Shown here one piece after another: positions 10,970 to 22,249 of a stretch of 64,000 bases of DNA. The stretch is from Loxodes magnus (Eukaryota > Ciliophora > Karyorelictea > Loxodida > Loxodidae). Below the pieces are notes generated by a model. The model had not been told where the DNA came from and did not search any database. It saw nothing but the letters and a program-made list of their open reading frames with translations. The position numbers and the translations under genes are program-made. The stretch lies in assembly GCA_946699065.1 (NCBI GenBank), contig CAMPDV010001293.1, forward strand, positions 62,001 through 126,000, written 5' to 3'. Each line of letters opens with the position of its first letter. The stretch's first letter is position 1.

Positions 10970-11294
10970 ATTTCACCATTGATAGGTTGACCACAAATTA
11001 AGATAGAACCAAAAGTAAGAGTATTCTTGTAAATTATCTTATCTGACCAGAATCTTCTCATTTTCTTCCATTTATTCTAATTCTTCTTCCAATAGATTCA
11101 TTATACCCTGATCTGAATAATTAGAGTCAATCTCCATCATTAGATCTTTTTAAAGCAGTAGAATTCGATTCTCTATCTATTGCTTTTCTAACTCTTTCAT
11201 TTGTCTTTAGATAGCTAAGCTATCTGTTAGTCTTTTCTTAGCGCATCGCAAGTTCCTTTCCACATTTTCTTAGAATTGTTATGTAGCTGTTAAA
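10970..11294 (-). CDS. Coiled-coil protein fragment (possible ORF1 coil)
   Basis: The minus strand gives a clean frame of about 108 codons rich in Leu, Glu, Lys and Gln in heptad-like order (QRQMKELEKQQIENRILLLQ, then MNLLEEELEQMEENEKILV). It starts from a region without a clear ATG near 11294. It could be the coil domain of an ORF1 protein or part of an unrelated gene. The same sequence is at 49571-49905. Confidence 0.45.
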
Positions 11295-11772
11295 TAAAGT
11301 TTTTTATAATAATTAATAAATATTTGTATAAACAATAATTAAAGTTTGCTTTATATCTTAACTAAGTTGCAATACCTTTAATAACTTAAATATTTATTAG
11401 TTGAAACTATATTAATTAAGTTATATACCCACTAATTTTTACTTATTTTTACTTATCTCTTAAGCTTTCTTAGTTAATTTTCAAATATTTAATTACTCTC
11501 CATTTTTCAATAAATATATAAAAAGTTTTAAATTTTTGATGTAAAATAATTAAATATAACTAAAATATTTTCGTATTATTAGCAAATACTCTTTCAAATA
11601 ATGTGAAAAATAAGTAACCTCAACTTTATTTTAAACAAGATTGGAAAAAATGAAGCTTCAAGAGTTAATTATTTAGTTATTTGATATTTACCTTTAATTT
11701 AGTTAAGAAACATCAAATATAATTTTATTTTTCTTATATAAATTATATTAAGTTTAATTTTCCTTTCTTAGT
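11295..11772. repeat. 3' flank of P2, matches 25900-26330
   Basis: AT-rich. AATAATGTGAAAAAT, CAAGATTGGAAAAAATGAAG and TTATATTAAGTTTAATTTTC occur in both. No gene seen. Confidence 0.65.
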
Positions 11773-12890
11773 TCATTAATCTAGCTAGTGAAAAAGGAGA
11801 ATTTCTTGAATGTCTCCTTCACTATCCCTAAACATAGCACTATTATAGTAACTGTAATAGAAGAAATATTTTTTATTTTCATATTCAAATATAGCAGTTT
11901 ATGTTTAATAATTATAATTAAGCATGCCTCCTTCACTGCAGTTTTCAATATCATTATATTTAAAGAATTTTGCTTTATTTATATCAAAATCTGGTTACTT
12001 TTTTTTAATTTCTTCTTTCGTCTTTTCTAAACATTAAGATCCTAATAATGTTTAAACATTTCTTTTCGCTTTTTTCCAGATTATTTGTAGTCTTTTTAAG
12101 GTGGAGATAAGATTTTAATACCTGATAATGGTTTTTCTTTGTTAAGATAATAAATCAACTTTTCATTTGTTACTCCTCTAGTGCTTGAAAATACATATCC
12201 TTCTTCTTCAAATAAACCTTTTTTATTAATATGTTCCATCTATGCATAATCATCACTATTTTTAAGATTCGATACTATATCATACTTTGATAAAAAGAAT
12301 GGAATTTAAGAAAGTTTACTTTTTCAGGCTTACTACTATCTTAACTGATTCCATGCAAATAAAAACTTAAGAGAGTTATTTTTCTTTAGTACTTAAGTAA
12401 ATATTTTCTTTGATTAAATAATTTCATTTTATGGTTCATTTATAAATCCAAAGACTCCTATTATTTTTCTTTCGTTTTGCATCATTGATGATGATCATTT
12501 GAAGTTGCTTTCTCTTCATAAAATAGGATTTGTTTATTTCTATTCTTTATAAGCTGCTTGAAGTCATAAAAAGAAGTGAATTAAATCTTCTTAGTGGCTA
12601 TATACTCCTACAAAATGAAAATGCTATATTTATAGTCTATTTTCATTATCATAAAAACTAAGTCCAATTAAGTCGAATGTTAAATTACGTTGAAGATATA
12701 AATTACACATAAATTCATTTTGCACGCAATCATAATGACTTGAACATGACAAAGGCTTAGAAAAGGGAACTTTATTTAAAGCTTTTAACTTAAATAGCTT
12801 TTCTTATGTTTGAACATCTGGATCAACTGGTTAAAATTGTCTATTAAGTTCTTAATTTTAATATTCTTCGTTAGAGCCACTTGGTCCCAT
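11773..12890 (-). pseudogene. Family P protein, copy P2 (frameshifted)
   Basis: Starts MGPSGSNEEYQ at 12890 and ends with the shared Gln-Leu-Asp-Gln-TGA at 11773. The span (1118 bp) is not a multiple of three. The phase is lost near the poly-T run around 12000-12010 (minus-strand poly-A) before the C-terminal PDFDI-like block. Conserved TGA codons as in P1, plus one at FF-L-TGA-LQAAY where P1 has Gly. The stretch EHINKKGLFEEEGYVFSSTRG is nearly identical to P1 and unlike the second copy of P2 (50381-51501), which points to gene conversion. Confidence 0.65.
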
Positions 12891-13639
12891 TTAATTTAAA
12901 AGTTTTAAATAGTTCCATTTAAATAAATAAAAGTTATAAAAGCAATTATAAAATTAAGTCTTTTAATTAAATATGAAATAAGATGATTATGAAGTCTTAA
13001 CGTAATAAGTGCAAGATACTAACTAAAGCTATTATAATCTTCCTAATCTACTTTATTCTAATTCATAATTAAATGCATGCTAATATGACCATAAATATCA
13101 TTAAAGATATTTAACCATTTCCTTTAAAAGTAAATTACTTTTATCTTTAAGAAAAGGAGTTAAATCTTTTCTAATAAAATTAGTAGTTTTAATATATTTA
13201 AAAGGAGAAAGTTAAAGTTAAACTTACACTCTAAAATAATTTATTATAACTAAATACAAAAACTAAATAAATATAGCATCTAAAAATAAAATAGTATGCT
13301 GGATAAAATCTAAATGTATCTTAAGCAAATAATTCCTTTAGTATATTATTTTAAGCTAATAACATTTTAAGAAACTTAAAATATATAAAGAGACTTTAAA
13401 TCAATTTAGATTTAGGAAAGTTCAAATATAATTTATAGAATATGGCTATACACTTTTACCATCAAACTATATATCTTATGCCTTATATATTATTGTTTAA
13501 TTTCATAAAGATGATAACATATAAGAGCAAAAGCTATAGGAACTTTATTTTAAATTAAAATTAATTCTTAGTTAAAAAATATTAATCAGAAAGTATTTAG
13601 ATATTTATTTTAATATTATATCTATTTTCATTTAATTAA
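12891..13639. repeat. 5' flank of P2, matches 27453-28190
   Basis: AT-rich and non-coding as far as seen. GAAATAAGATGATT and a CTATATATCNTATGNNTTATATATTATT block (13468 and 28028) are shared with the region upstream of P4, so gene and flank were copied together. Confidence 0.65.
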
Positions 13640-16600
13640 ATCTCATTAAAAATATGTTGGAACACAGAAAGGAATTATTTCTCCCTCCAAGGAAGTAGAG
13701 CCCGAATCGAATCAGGACCACAAAGAGTAAAAAAAGCTACAGTAAATTAATAACGATGAAATGACGCCAACTTTGAAGGAGAAACTGAGAAAATAAGCGA
13801 AGTCCATTTTAAATCAGGCAGCCACGGAGTTTAAACCTTCTGATCAAATGAATATGGACTAGTTCATCAAAGTCGTTCCAAACCTTCATGAAGGGGTTAA
13901 ACATCTCCGAAAAGAGAACACTAAGCTGACGGAATTGATAAAAAATGTGCTCCAAGAAACTTTGGATTTGAGAATAACTTACTAGGAAAGGAAGATTGAC
14001 ATCTTATAAAAATAACAATGAGAATAGCTCAGCAGTTAAGCTTCTAGTTAGAAAAAAAATTAGAAGCAGAATTAAAAAATAGAATCTTAATTTTAGAGCT
14101 AAAATAAGAAATACCAAGCTAACAGTTTCTTTAATATAGCAATTAATGAAACGCATGCTAAGTAATAATTTGTACCTATTATAGTACATGGATTTCGGAC
14201 CTACTATAGAAATGCTAACGGGCGAGGAGGTGTCTGTATCATGGCTAAAGAGAAACTAACACAACTCAAATAGTTTAAGAGGCAGATGGAGAGGCCTAGC
14301 TGAGATTCTGCACAATAAAACTTGACGATATACTCTTTACTTCATGCTACATGCCAGACAACAACAAAACAACAGATATGAAAGATGAAGCCTATAAATT
14401 CTCAATGAAGTATCTAATGCGTTTCCCCATAATACTCATATCTTCCTTGGTGACTTTAATGCACTACTAGAAGACTTTGGTAGTAATTCTCTAAACAACT
14501 ACGATAATACATCCCGATTAAAATAGTTTATTCAACAGAATGATTTGTAGATTATGAATGACCCTATAGCAAATACATTCATTCATAGAGCTAATCAATA
14601 ATATTAATGTAATGATTACATTTTGGCAACCCAACACTTGAATATTGATTAATTTAACAATTTCTAGGCTCACTATGACAAGCTAATCACTGATTATATT
14701 CCTATATCTGTGACTCTTGCTTACAATGCAATCACAAATGTTCCAAGATAATAACCATTACTCTATAATATTGATAAGCTACTTGATCCAATGGACAGAT
14801 AAAATTACTAAAATTAATTTTAAGGTAGTTTTTCGTGTTTTTTGACTATGGCATCAGATAACTTAGACTCATAATATAGTTTCATCACGAACTTACTTTA
14901 GAATAGACCAATGAACACAATATGAGTAGTTAAAAAAAATACTAATTACAGCAAACTGCCTCGAAATATCACTTTGAAGTATATAGCTGCTTAAAGAGCA
15001 AATTAGGAGTATAAGAAATTGATGCTTATACAAGGAAGAATTAACTAAACAGTAACTGAAACTCATTCTGTAGCCAGAAAATTAAAAAATATATATATGC
15101 GATCTTATTGAAAATAGAAAAAGGTTCAGGCTACAGGTAAATTTCTCAAACTAAATGGAAATCAACGAACGATGTTCTGTCAGGCTAAAAAGATAATAAA
15201 CCCTAAAATAAGGAATTAAATGAATTTTAATGAAGAACTTAGTAACTCCTTTATTGATAACTGAGAAACCTTTGTGTTAAACAAACATTAAAATGTAAAA
15301 TTGGAACAACTTATTTTAGTAAACGGTAAATAGATCTCATTTATAGAAATCCTTAACTTATCAATTATCTATCTTCTCACTTTGAAAATTTTGAACTTTG
15401 AAAATTTTAAGAAATTAAAGAAATTATTAAACATATTCCAAATGGCAAGGCAGCTGGACTAAATGGAATAAAGGGTGAACTCATCAAGTATGCTGGAGAA
15501 GAGTTACAATAAATAATTCACTGTTTTATCAATAATATGATGCAACTTTAATAAATTCCATACAAGCTGAATACCTCCATTATCATTTCTATTTTCAGGA
15601 AAGGTAATAAGAGTGATTGGAAAAACTGAAAACCAATTTCCCTTATGAATACTATATTGAAGATCTATGACAAGGCTTTAACAGAAAGGACTTATAAAAT
15701 TCTTTAAGAATGAAACTTCATACATCCTGCATAAATGGGATTTCTCAAGAAGAGACAAACAGCCCACTAAATATGATAATTGTAGCAGATAATTGACCTC
15801 TATTAGAGTGAAGGGAAAGGCTAAACAGGGATGCTTGCTACTCTTATTGATGTTGAGAAGATGTTTGATAGTATTGAGAGAAGAAAACTCTTTCAACATC
15901 TTAGGAGAATAAAAATACCTCTGGGATTGATACTGGCACTAGAGTCTTTCTACAGTAACCTGAATTCCTCTTTTCTAATCGATGGGTAAACAACTTGACG
16001 ACTTCATTACAACAATAGAGTTATGCAAGGGAGTTCACATGGTCCTGTACTCTCCCTCCTATATTATGATATAGTAATCAGACATCTATAGGAAAGAAAT
16101 ACACTTCTAGGTATCAATCTGCACAATATGAACTTTGTTTGCAGAGTGTGGGCAGATGACCTTATACTCCTTTTTTGTTCTGCTTAAAGGATGTAATAAC
16201 TTATAGATTAATGCAACAGAGTTTTTCAGTGAATTTTTCTGTAAATAAATACTAGTAAATGTGAAGCAATACAATTTGTTAAAAAAAGAAGAGCTAAAAA
16301 AATCGAATCAAATTTGAAACTGGAAGGTAAACATATCAAATAGAAGTCAAGTGACGTACTTTGGAGTCATAATACAAGAAAATGATCTTTTGATCAATCA
16401 CTGTAAATATAGAATTTAAACATATTTAGAATCGCTAAAGAAATGCATTTATACTCTCAGCCGATACAAGAATGTTACTCCCTTACACTTTAAAATGCTT
16501 TGTCGCATGTTTACGATGCCTAAGGCTGAATACGGTGGAGAATTGGTTCCTTGAACTATAATGAGAGGTTCATAAACTATGAAAGAGAAGATAAGCAAAA

Positions 16601-17562
16601 GTATGCGTATAATTGCGAGGAAGGCTTTACAGTCGCCTATCTCTGTCTTTAATGAGTCTTGTTACATAGACTTTAATTGACTCCCTTTTGAGCATATTAT
16701 GGCTAGTCGCTTTTTCCGTTTCTACTTTAAAATACAGAAAGAAGCTAAGACTTATCCGGAATCTGATATAGGAAAACTCTTTGAATGCAATTGAAACTAA
16801 AAATCTTTGTACTTTTAGTAAGTTAAAAGGATATTTTAATATTACGGAATTAGCAACGACGACTAAACCATGATTTCTAATTAACTTTCTTTTGAGAATC
16901 TTATTGAAGAAAAAAAAGAAACAAATTATATTAAGAAGCAACTATACGATATAGAGACATGCCCACTGCACAAATATTTAGAGAGCAACTTGGAGGACTT
17001 TTGAAATTTCCTGAAATAAATTACAGTAAACTAAACAAGGAATATAAAAAAGAAATCATCTAAGTCTTTAAATTAAGAACTAATTCTTACAGTTTTCAAT
17101 ATGACTTACATATGCGTCGTTATCCTATAAAAAATTACCTCTGTAAATGTGATGGAAAAGACACGTTTAGACATATCTTCGAATGTGTCTACTATTAGGA
17201 CATAGTTAGAAATATCTCTGATAAATTTCCTGGAAAAAACTTGGAAAAACTAGTAACTTACAATTAACTCTACATAAACTAGCAGTTCACTTCTCATAAG
17301 TAAATTGATGCAGATCTTCAGATAAAAATTTTTCATAAGAATCTACGAAAAAAAGAATTGAAATTGTAGAACGAAACACAAATAATTGATTGGAGCTAAA
17401 GAAGAATAATAAGAAAGCACAAGAAACAACGGGGAAAAATTGAAGATGGAAAGAACGATGCTTGAACTTTTAGAACATAATTAAAATGAGTTATCTGATT
17501 TATATCAGTGACTTCATTTCATTAACATTTTTATTAAAGTGCTTTCTTTTTTAATATAGCAA
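13640..17562 (+). mobile_element. LINE A, near full-length non-LTR retrotransposon (copy 1)
   Basis: Domains in order: ORF1 coil (13761-14020), endonuclease remnant and C-terminal half (about 14110-14720; GGVC, SCYMPDN, FLGDFNALLEDFG, CNDYILATQH), linker (14720-15400), RT (15405-16300), thumb/C-terminal part and a Cys-x-Cys...His-x4-Cys motif (CKCDGKDTFRHIFEC, about 17150-17195), ending near 17562. The 3' end is defined by comparison with the truncated copy at 7898-8200. The ORF1 coil joins directly to INET of the endonuclease, so the ORF1 knuckle and the first part of the endonuclease appear deleted. LINEs move by target-primed reverse transcription. The 5' edge follows the P2 flank closely. 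Confidence 0.82.
13761..17465 (+). pseudogene. LINE A polyprotein ORF1-endonuclease-RT (few frameshifts)
   Basis: The first in-frame ATG of the ORF1 section (MTPTLKEKLRKQAKSILNQ) is at 13761; homologous sequence extends upstream of it. Frame breaks lie near 14318, near 14402 (T run) and near 15311 (one base missing compared with 53921-53930 of the second copy). RT signatures: IPNGKAAGLNGIKGELIKYA, KN-W-KPISL, HPAQMGFLKKRQTAHQI, LIDVEKMFDSIERRKL, MQGSSHGPVLSLL, VWADDLILLF, INTSKCE. Nine in-frame TGA codons fall where Trp is expected or tolerated, against at least two TGG. Reverse transcriptase catalytic Asp pair of the ADD motif is intact. It was recently active or is only lightly decayed. Confidence 0.75.
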
Positions 17563-18100
17563 AATGGAAATAGAGCAAAGAGAAATAAAATAAATTCAAA
17601 TATTAAATTTCTAAAAAGGAGAAAAACAGCTACTATTGTCTTAAAACAGGACATATATAAGTAAAGTTAAAATTTTTAAAACTTAAAAATGCAATATTTT
17701 AAGAAATTTAAGCAAGAATAAGAAAAAATATATTGCAATATGGATGGAGAAATATACAGAATAAAAATGAAATAAATAAACAATAAGACTGATGTTAACA
17801 AGACCTGGAGGTAGAAGAAATTAGGGACCAGAGCAAATGGAGTGAACTTACGAATTTACTTTAAGTAAAAGATGTGTGATTGGCTGCTAATTAACTATAA
17901 GAAATAATAATTCGGATTAAATCTTAAAATATTATACTCCATATGAAAAGAATCGAAATATTTAAGAACAAGATAATGCAATAAAAGAAAAATATAAAAT
18001 AAGAAAGGTAAAAAATAAATAAGGGAAAATTAAACAAGGCATGCTAATAAATAAATCTGAAAGATATCAGTAATTTCTTGTTTATATGATTGAATGATTA
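17563..18100 (+). mobile_element. 5'-truncated LINE fragment of a third lineage (C-terminal part)
   Basis: The frame carries YYCLKTGHI (a Cys/His remnant), then EEIRDQSKWSELTNLL and LQEIIIRIKSQNIILHMK. This has the same order and charge pattern as the end of LINE A (DADLQIKIFHKNL) and LINE B (LDLQIKIFQKKL). It lies directly behind LINE A. No ATG or full domain. Identification rests on weak similarity and position. Confidence 0.4.
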
Positions 18101-18800
18101 TGACTTAGGGTATAAAATATAACTATCTAAATAAAATTTTTCAAATTATTCATTTGTGTCTATAGCTATTTATAGAAATCCTATAATTATTTTTTGTATA
18201 GTTTGCTATAAATACACAAAAGCTTTTTCAAAAGAAAATATTTTTTCTCTATAAAACCTTTATATTTAATAAGAACTTTGTAACTAAATTTTTGATTATA
18301 CTTTTTATTTATATTTCAAAAAGATAAAATTAATTTAAAATTTATGTATTGCACTTATAAAGAAACAGGTAAAATATGGAAAATGTTGAATAAATAGGAT
18401 AGGATAAAATAAATGATTACAAATATATACAATTAATATTAATTAATAAAGTTAAATATTATTTAATGAAAGAGAATAAAAGAAAAATAAGGAAAATAAA
18501 ATTACATATAGTATATAAAAATATTGTACAATAAATAAATTAAAAAATAATTTTAATTATAATTCTGAAAGAGCTTTATGCTATAAAAGAAAGAATCTAG
18601 TTCATTTTTTAGATTAGTAGAATGTGAAATTTGTATATAAAAAGTAGAAGTAAAATTTGTATAATTTTATAGTTCCTAGATATTGCTTTATATTTATTAA
18701 CTTTTAAATAGAAATTACCATAAAATTAGAATTAATTTAAATAATATTCAAAAGATATGTTAATATGAAAAAATGTAAAATTATATTATATATATTAAAA
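18101..18800. other. AT-rich spacer, nothing recognised
   Basis: About 80% or more A+T by eye, with no motif-bearing frame in any direction. Confidence 0.5.
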
Positions 18801-19539
18801 ATGGAACCTAAAATATAACAATCTCCAAACTAGACAAATAAAATATAATAACAAATATAGATTGATCTTTAACATCTACAAAAAGAAAACCTTAAACTCT
18901 AGCAGATACTCTAAGAACTTTTAAACAAAGTTTGTATTCTAATCTAGCAAGTTGATTAACTTAAACAGGAAAACACTGGATTAAAATAAGATATCGTAAG
19001 TAGACCTTCTGATCGGCAAATATACTCATTAATCCAGCAGATTGAAGAAAAATTACAAAGAATAAATTATGGAAAGAATCAGGAACTGTAAAATAAGAAA
19101 AACTATGATCCCATGGATGTAGAGACAGAGAAAGAAGAACTAAATTAAGCATTAGTTTGTACATAAAAAAGACCGATAATAAGGTGCTGATACTGAAAGA
19201 AGCAAGGCCACAAGGTAAGAAACTGTTGGAATTTTTAGAAAAAGAAAAAAAGAAGAACGAAAGGCATGAAATAAAATATTTAAAAAATACCGCACAAAAG
19301 AAGCAAAATTATATAGAAGAAAAGAACAATAAATCATCCAAGCAATACTTCTAATACTAATGGAAGCAAGAGAACGGAATAAAAGACAATATGGATTTGA
19401 TGTAGAAAGCTTATGTCTGCAAGTCTTAGTGAAAACAGGGGAAAGCGAGAAATAATTAAAATCTACTCTTAAGAAGAAGATTTCTGATAAGAAAATCTTT
19501 ACAAACTCTAATTTTGTGATTAATTAAAAAAAAGTAAAA
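18801..19539 (+). CDS. LINE ORF1-type protein with coiled coil and degenerate CCHC knuckle
   Basis: The ATG at 18801 opens a frame with a long heptad-like coil (IQIDLQHLQKENLKLQQIL, then VDQLKQENTGLKQDI). Next come YDPMDVETEKEEL (the Asp-Pro-x-x-Val-Glu motif of these ORF1 proteins) and a knuckle IIRC-W-Y-(TGA)-KKQGHKVRNC. The knuckle position that should be the second Cys is TGA, whereas the related fragment at 9709-9735 has TGC there, so this knuckle looks mutated. The 3' end runs into the 5-bp microsatellite. Single-stranded nucleic-acid binding is the usual role. The end is uncertain because no clear stop is present before the repeat. Identical in the second copy (57413 onward). Confidence 0.6.
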
Positions 19540-19555
19540 TCACTTTAATAAATTA

Positions 19556-19772
19556 TATAATGTTATATTATATTATATTATATTATATTATATTATATTA
19601 TATTATATTATATTATATTATATTATATTATATTATATTATATTATATTATATTATATTATATTATATTATATTATATTATATTATATTATATTATATTA
19701 TATTATATTATATTATATAATGTTATATTATATTATATTATATTATATTATATTATATTATATTATATTATA
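19556..19772. repeat. ATATT microsatellite, about 43 units
   Basis: Tandem 5-bp repeat (TTATA/ATATT) with two ATGTT variant units at 19560 and 19720. The distance between the variants is 160 bp here and 155 bp in the second copy, so one unit differs. Any open frame in it (Ile-Leu-Tyr-Tyr-Ile) is an artefact. Confidence 0.98.
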
Positions 19773-20009
19773 AATTTCAAGATTTAACAGTTATTATTAA
19801 TTTTTTCTTAACTATCTCTTTTAATTCAGATTTTTGAAATTTATTAATATAAAAATTATTAAAAGATTAAAGTTTTAAAAATATAATAGTTATTTTCTAT
19901 TATAAGAAATAATTTTAACTTTATTGTATTTTATTATTATGAAAAATTATTTAATTAAGATATATAATATTTTTAGATTTAAATTCTTTAAATATATATA
20001 TAAATAAAA
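19773..20009. other. AT-rich spacer, nothing recognised
   Basis: No coding or structural signal seen. Confidence 0.4.
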
Positions 20010-21005
20010 TATATTTGGTGTTTTCCAGGGATTTTTATTCAGTTCTCACTATCCTGTATTGAATGGAAGTTTAATAAAAAGTTTAATATAATTCTTTATT
20101 TTCAAATCTTGCATAAATTTCATGGCGATTAGTTTTATTTTAGTTTTATAGCATTTCTTTTTCCTATAGTTTATTCCTAAATCAAATAGATAAAATTTTT
20201 CATATATGTCTCTACTACTCCTCCAGTGTTATGTTTTAATTTTTATTATTTGTACTGATCGTTTTTTGGGTGCTAATTTTTGAATGCTTAAAACTTCTAA
20301 CATCTTTTGTGATGATGTTACGTCAATCTAATATAAAAACATTGCTTTTTTCTTTTTCTGACTTTAAATCTGAATATCTTCTATTTCTATTCAGACAGAT
20401 TAGATTTACTATTCTAGCTTTGTTAGTAGTTTTTGAAGATATTTTAACTTATTTCTTAAAGGTCATTTTTAATAATTTTTTTCTATTTCTTAAAATATTC
20501 AAGACAAAAAATTAAATGTTTAACGTTCTTAGAGGTATTTCAACTTCTTTCCCGCCAGCCTCTAGATTGCTATAGAGGCAAAATATAAAAGTTCCAAAAT
20601 GTCTATTATTCTTTTCAATACATGTAGTCACTGCGAAGTCTTAAGAAAATAAATTTTTTAACTTTAAAAATCTTTATCAAAGAACCGCGAGCCATTGAGG
20701 TGCTACACGCTTTCTAGTTTAATCAATTTATTATTTATCTTTATTCAGCTTTTTGACCTCTTCCTGAGGTTCAGCACCACTTTTATCAGCTAATCAAAGC
20801 TTATTTACTTTTCTGTAATTTAATTTGAGATTTCCTAGTGCTCAATATTTTCTGCCTATTTCTTAGGTTTCTCTTCAAAGTTTGGAGACTCGATTTGATG
20901 GGCGACCTTTTTGTTGCTCTCTTCTTGGTCCCAACTCCTGTCTTCTTGAAGCCGCAAAAATTTGGTGAAAATCCTGACATCGTTTTGTTCTTAAAATATT
21001 AGATA
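20010..21005 (-). mobile_element. Old, decayed ORF1-only element
   Basis: Minus-strand fragments EEKPKKQ, HQEISN and FDQLIKVVLNL line up with EEKPRKQ, YQEISK and MEQLVKVVLNL of the better preserved element at 21305-22235. The far end (CCAGGGATTTTTATTCAG near 20028) resembles that element's 3' end (CGAGGATTTTCACCTCTTCA). It is diverged and broken. The second copy (58617-59614) has one extra A near 59574. Confidence 0.55.
20684..20722 (+). repeat. Isolated hairpin block of the GC-rich structured repeat
   Basis: AACCGCGAGCCATTGAGGTG / CTACACGCTTTCTAG corresponds to the 3' block of the structured repeat (compare 41786-41823). The rest of the element is absent. It directly abuts the coil of the decayed ORF1 copy. 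Confidence 0.5.
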
Positions 21006-21290
21006 AATCTTTCTCTTGTTCTTCTGTTTTAAATTTTCTTGTAAGTTTAATATAACTTTAAATAGCTTCTACAAAGTAAATAATTAAGTCGTTCTGATAC
21101 TTGCTAATCCAAAACAGACTTGATCTATTAAAAAAGGATTTAGTGAATTAAATTAGTTTCTGTTTTTTAGAACTTGAATATAAATGCTTATTAAATTATT
21201 TAATTGTAAAATAATAAAAGAATATTGACTGAAATAGTATTTTAGTATTAGTTTGACAAATAGAGTTAAATTAATAAAATAAATAACTAA

Positions 21291-21304
21291 TAAGTGTTCT
21301 AAAT
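21291..21304 (+). repeat. Target-site duplication, left copy
   Basis: TAAGTGTTCTAAAT, identical to 22236-22249. The uninterrupted site occurs at about 5937-5950. Confidence 0.88.
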
Positions 21305-22235
21305 AATAATAAGGTAAATTAAGTTTAGCAGTTTTCGAGGATTTTCACCTCTTCATACTGGACACCAGATTGCTCCAGTGTTAAAAATAAAGTTTTAGAT
21401 GTCTCTACTCCTCTCTCCTCCCATTACTCTCGTCATTTCCGGATCTAACCTTATTTCTAATTAAATTTTCTCTTGTAAATGTATCCTTATTCATTTAAGT
21501 ATAACCTTTCTCTTATTTGTCTCTACTACATTTGTTTTTTCTTCCTCTACTGTGCTTGCATGGTTCTTTATTTATTCCAGTACTACGTCTTGAAATTTTG
21601 GAATTCCTTGCAGCGTCTTCATAAGTGTTCTGTCGAATTGCAGTAGTAACATTTCTTCACTACTTTTTGGAGTTTAACCTTAGTCTTCTTATTGGTCTCT
21701 TCAATCATCATTGGATCTCCCCTTTGTTCAACTAATTTCTTTTCTGGTATTTCCAGTCTAATACTCATATCAGATTGTTTATGAAGCTAATTTTAGGATT
21801 AACTACTCTGGTCTTAAGATATGTTTCAGAAAGCGCTTAGTTCTCTTTCTTAGGACATAAGTCTAGATTATATTCCTTCCACTAGGTTGAGTTTTTCCAT
21901 CAGTTTCTCATTGTCTTTTCTCAGTTTCCTAACCTCTTCCTGGAGATTTAGTACCACTTTGACGAGCTGTTCCATGCTCATCTGGTCAGAAGGATTAAAC
22001 TTTGAGATCTCCTGGTACAGAGCAGACTTCATCTGCTTTCTGGGCTTCTCTTCTGAGGTTGGAGTTATCTCATGTGCTGTCTTCTGAGCTTGTTTCTGTT
22101 CCTCTTCAGGTTGTTAGAATTAAGAAAAAGGTTAGGATTAAGGGTAAGAAGACTATCCAAGATTGGATTCAGGTTTCCTCTCCAACTTTTTGGAGGTGTG
22201 TAGAAACCTCTTTTGAATCCTTGGATTGTTTTATT
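21305..22235 (-). mobile_element. ORF1-only (half-LINE) element with perfect 14-bp target-site duplication
   Basis: 931 bp inserted into a sequence that exists uninterrupted upstream of P1. It encodes only an ORF1-type protein and no endonuclease or RT. The 3' end in the minus direction carries GAGGTGAAAATCCTC, a short hairpin. The structure is like mammalian HAL1 (LINE-1 ORF1-only) elements in principle; it presumably moves with enzymes supplied by full LINEs. The comparison is from general knowledge; the boundaries come from the duplication. Confidence 0.8.
21370..22210 (-). CDS. ORF1 protein with coiled coil and intact CCHC zinc knuckle
   Basis: Minus-strand frame without shifts: a Gln-rich N-terminus, ITPTSEEKPRKQMKSALYQE, NPSDQMSMEQLVKVVLNLQE, a coil (VRKLRKDNEKLMEKLNLVE), DPMMIEE, then KKCYYCNSTEHL-W-RRCKEF with correct Cys-x2-Cys-x4-His-x4-Cys spacing. 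TGA codes the residues in LSAF-W-NIS and EHL-W-RRC. The first ATG in frame lies inside KQM-K, so translation may start upstream at a non-obvious site. LINE A ORF1 (MTPTLKEKLRKQ..., PSDQMNMDQFIKVV) is a clear relative. Expected role: RNA-binding chaperone of retrotransposition. Confidence 0.72.
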
Positions 22236-22249
22236 TAAGTGTTCTAAAT
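22236..22249 (+). repeat. Target-site duplication, right copy
   Basis: TAAGTGTTCTAAAT, see 21291-21304. Confidence 0.88.

Noticed and set aside
13640..17562. Maverick/Tlr-type DNA transposon as explanation for the large repeat
   Set aside because: No integrase, protein-primed polymerase, packaging ATPase or long terminal inverted repeats were seen; the mobile genes present are LINE-type.
19560..19787. 75-codon open frame of Ile-Leu-Tyr-Tyr-Ile repeats
   Set aside because: It is simply the translation of the 5-bp microsatellite.
22110..22145. GGTTAGGATTAAGGG as telomere-like repeat
   Set aside because: Single, imperfect, and inside the coding part of the ORF1 element.
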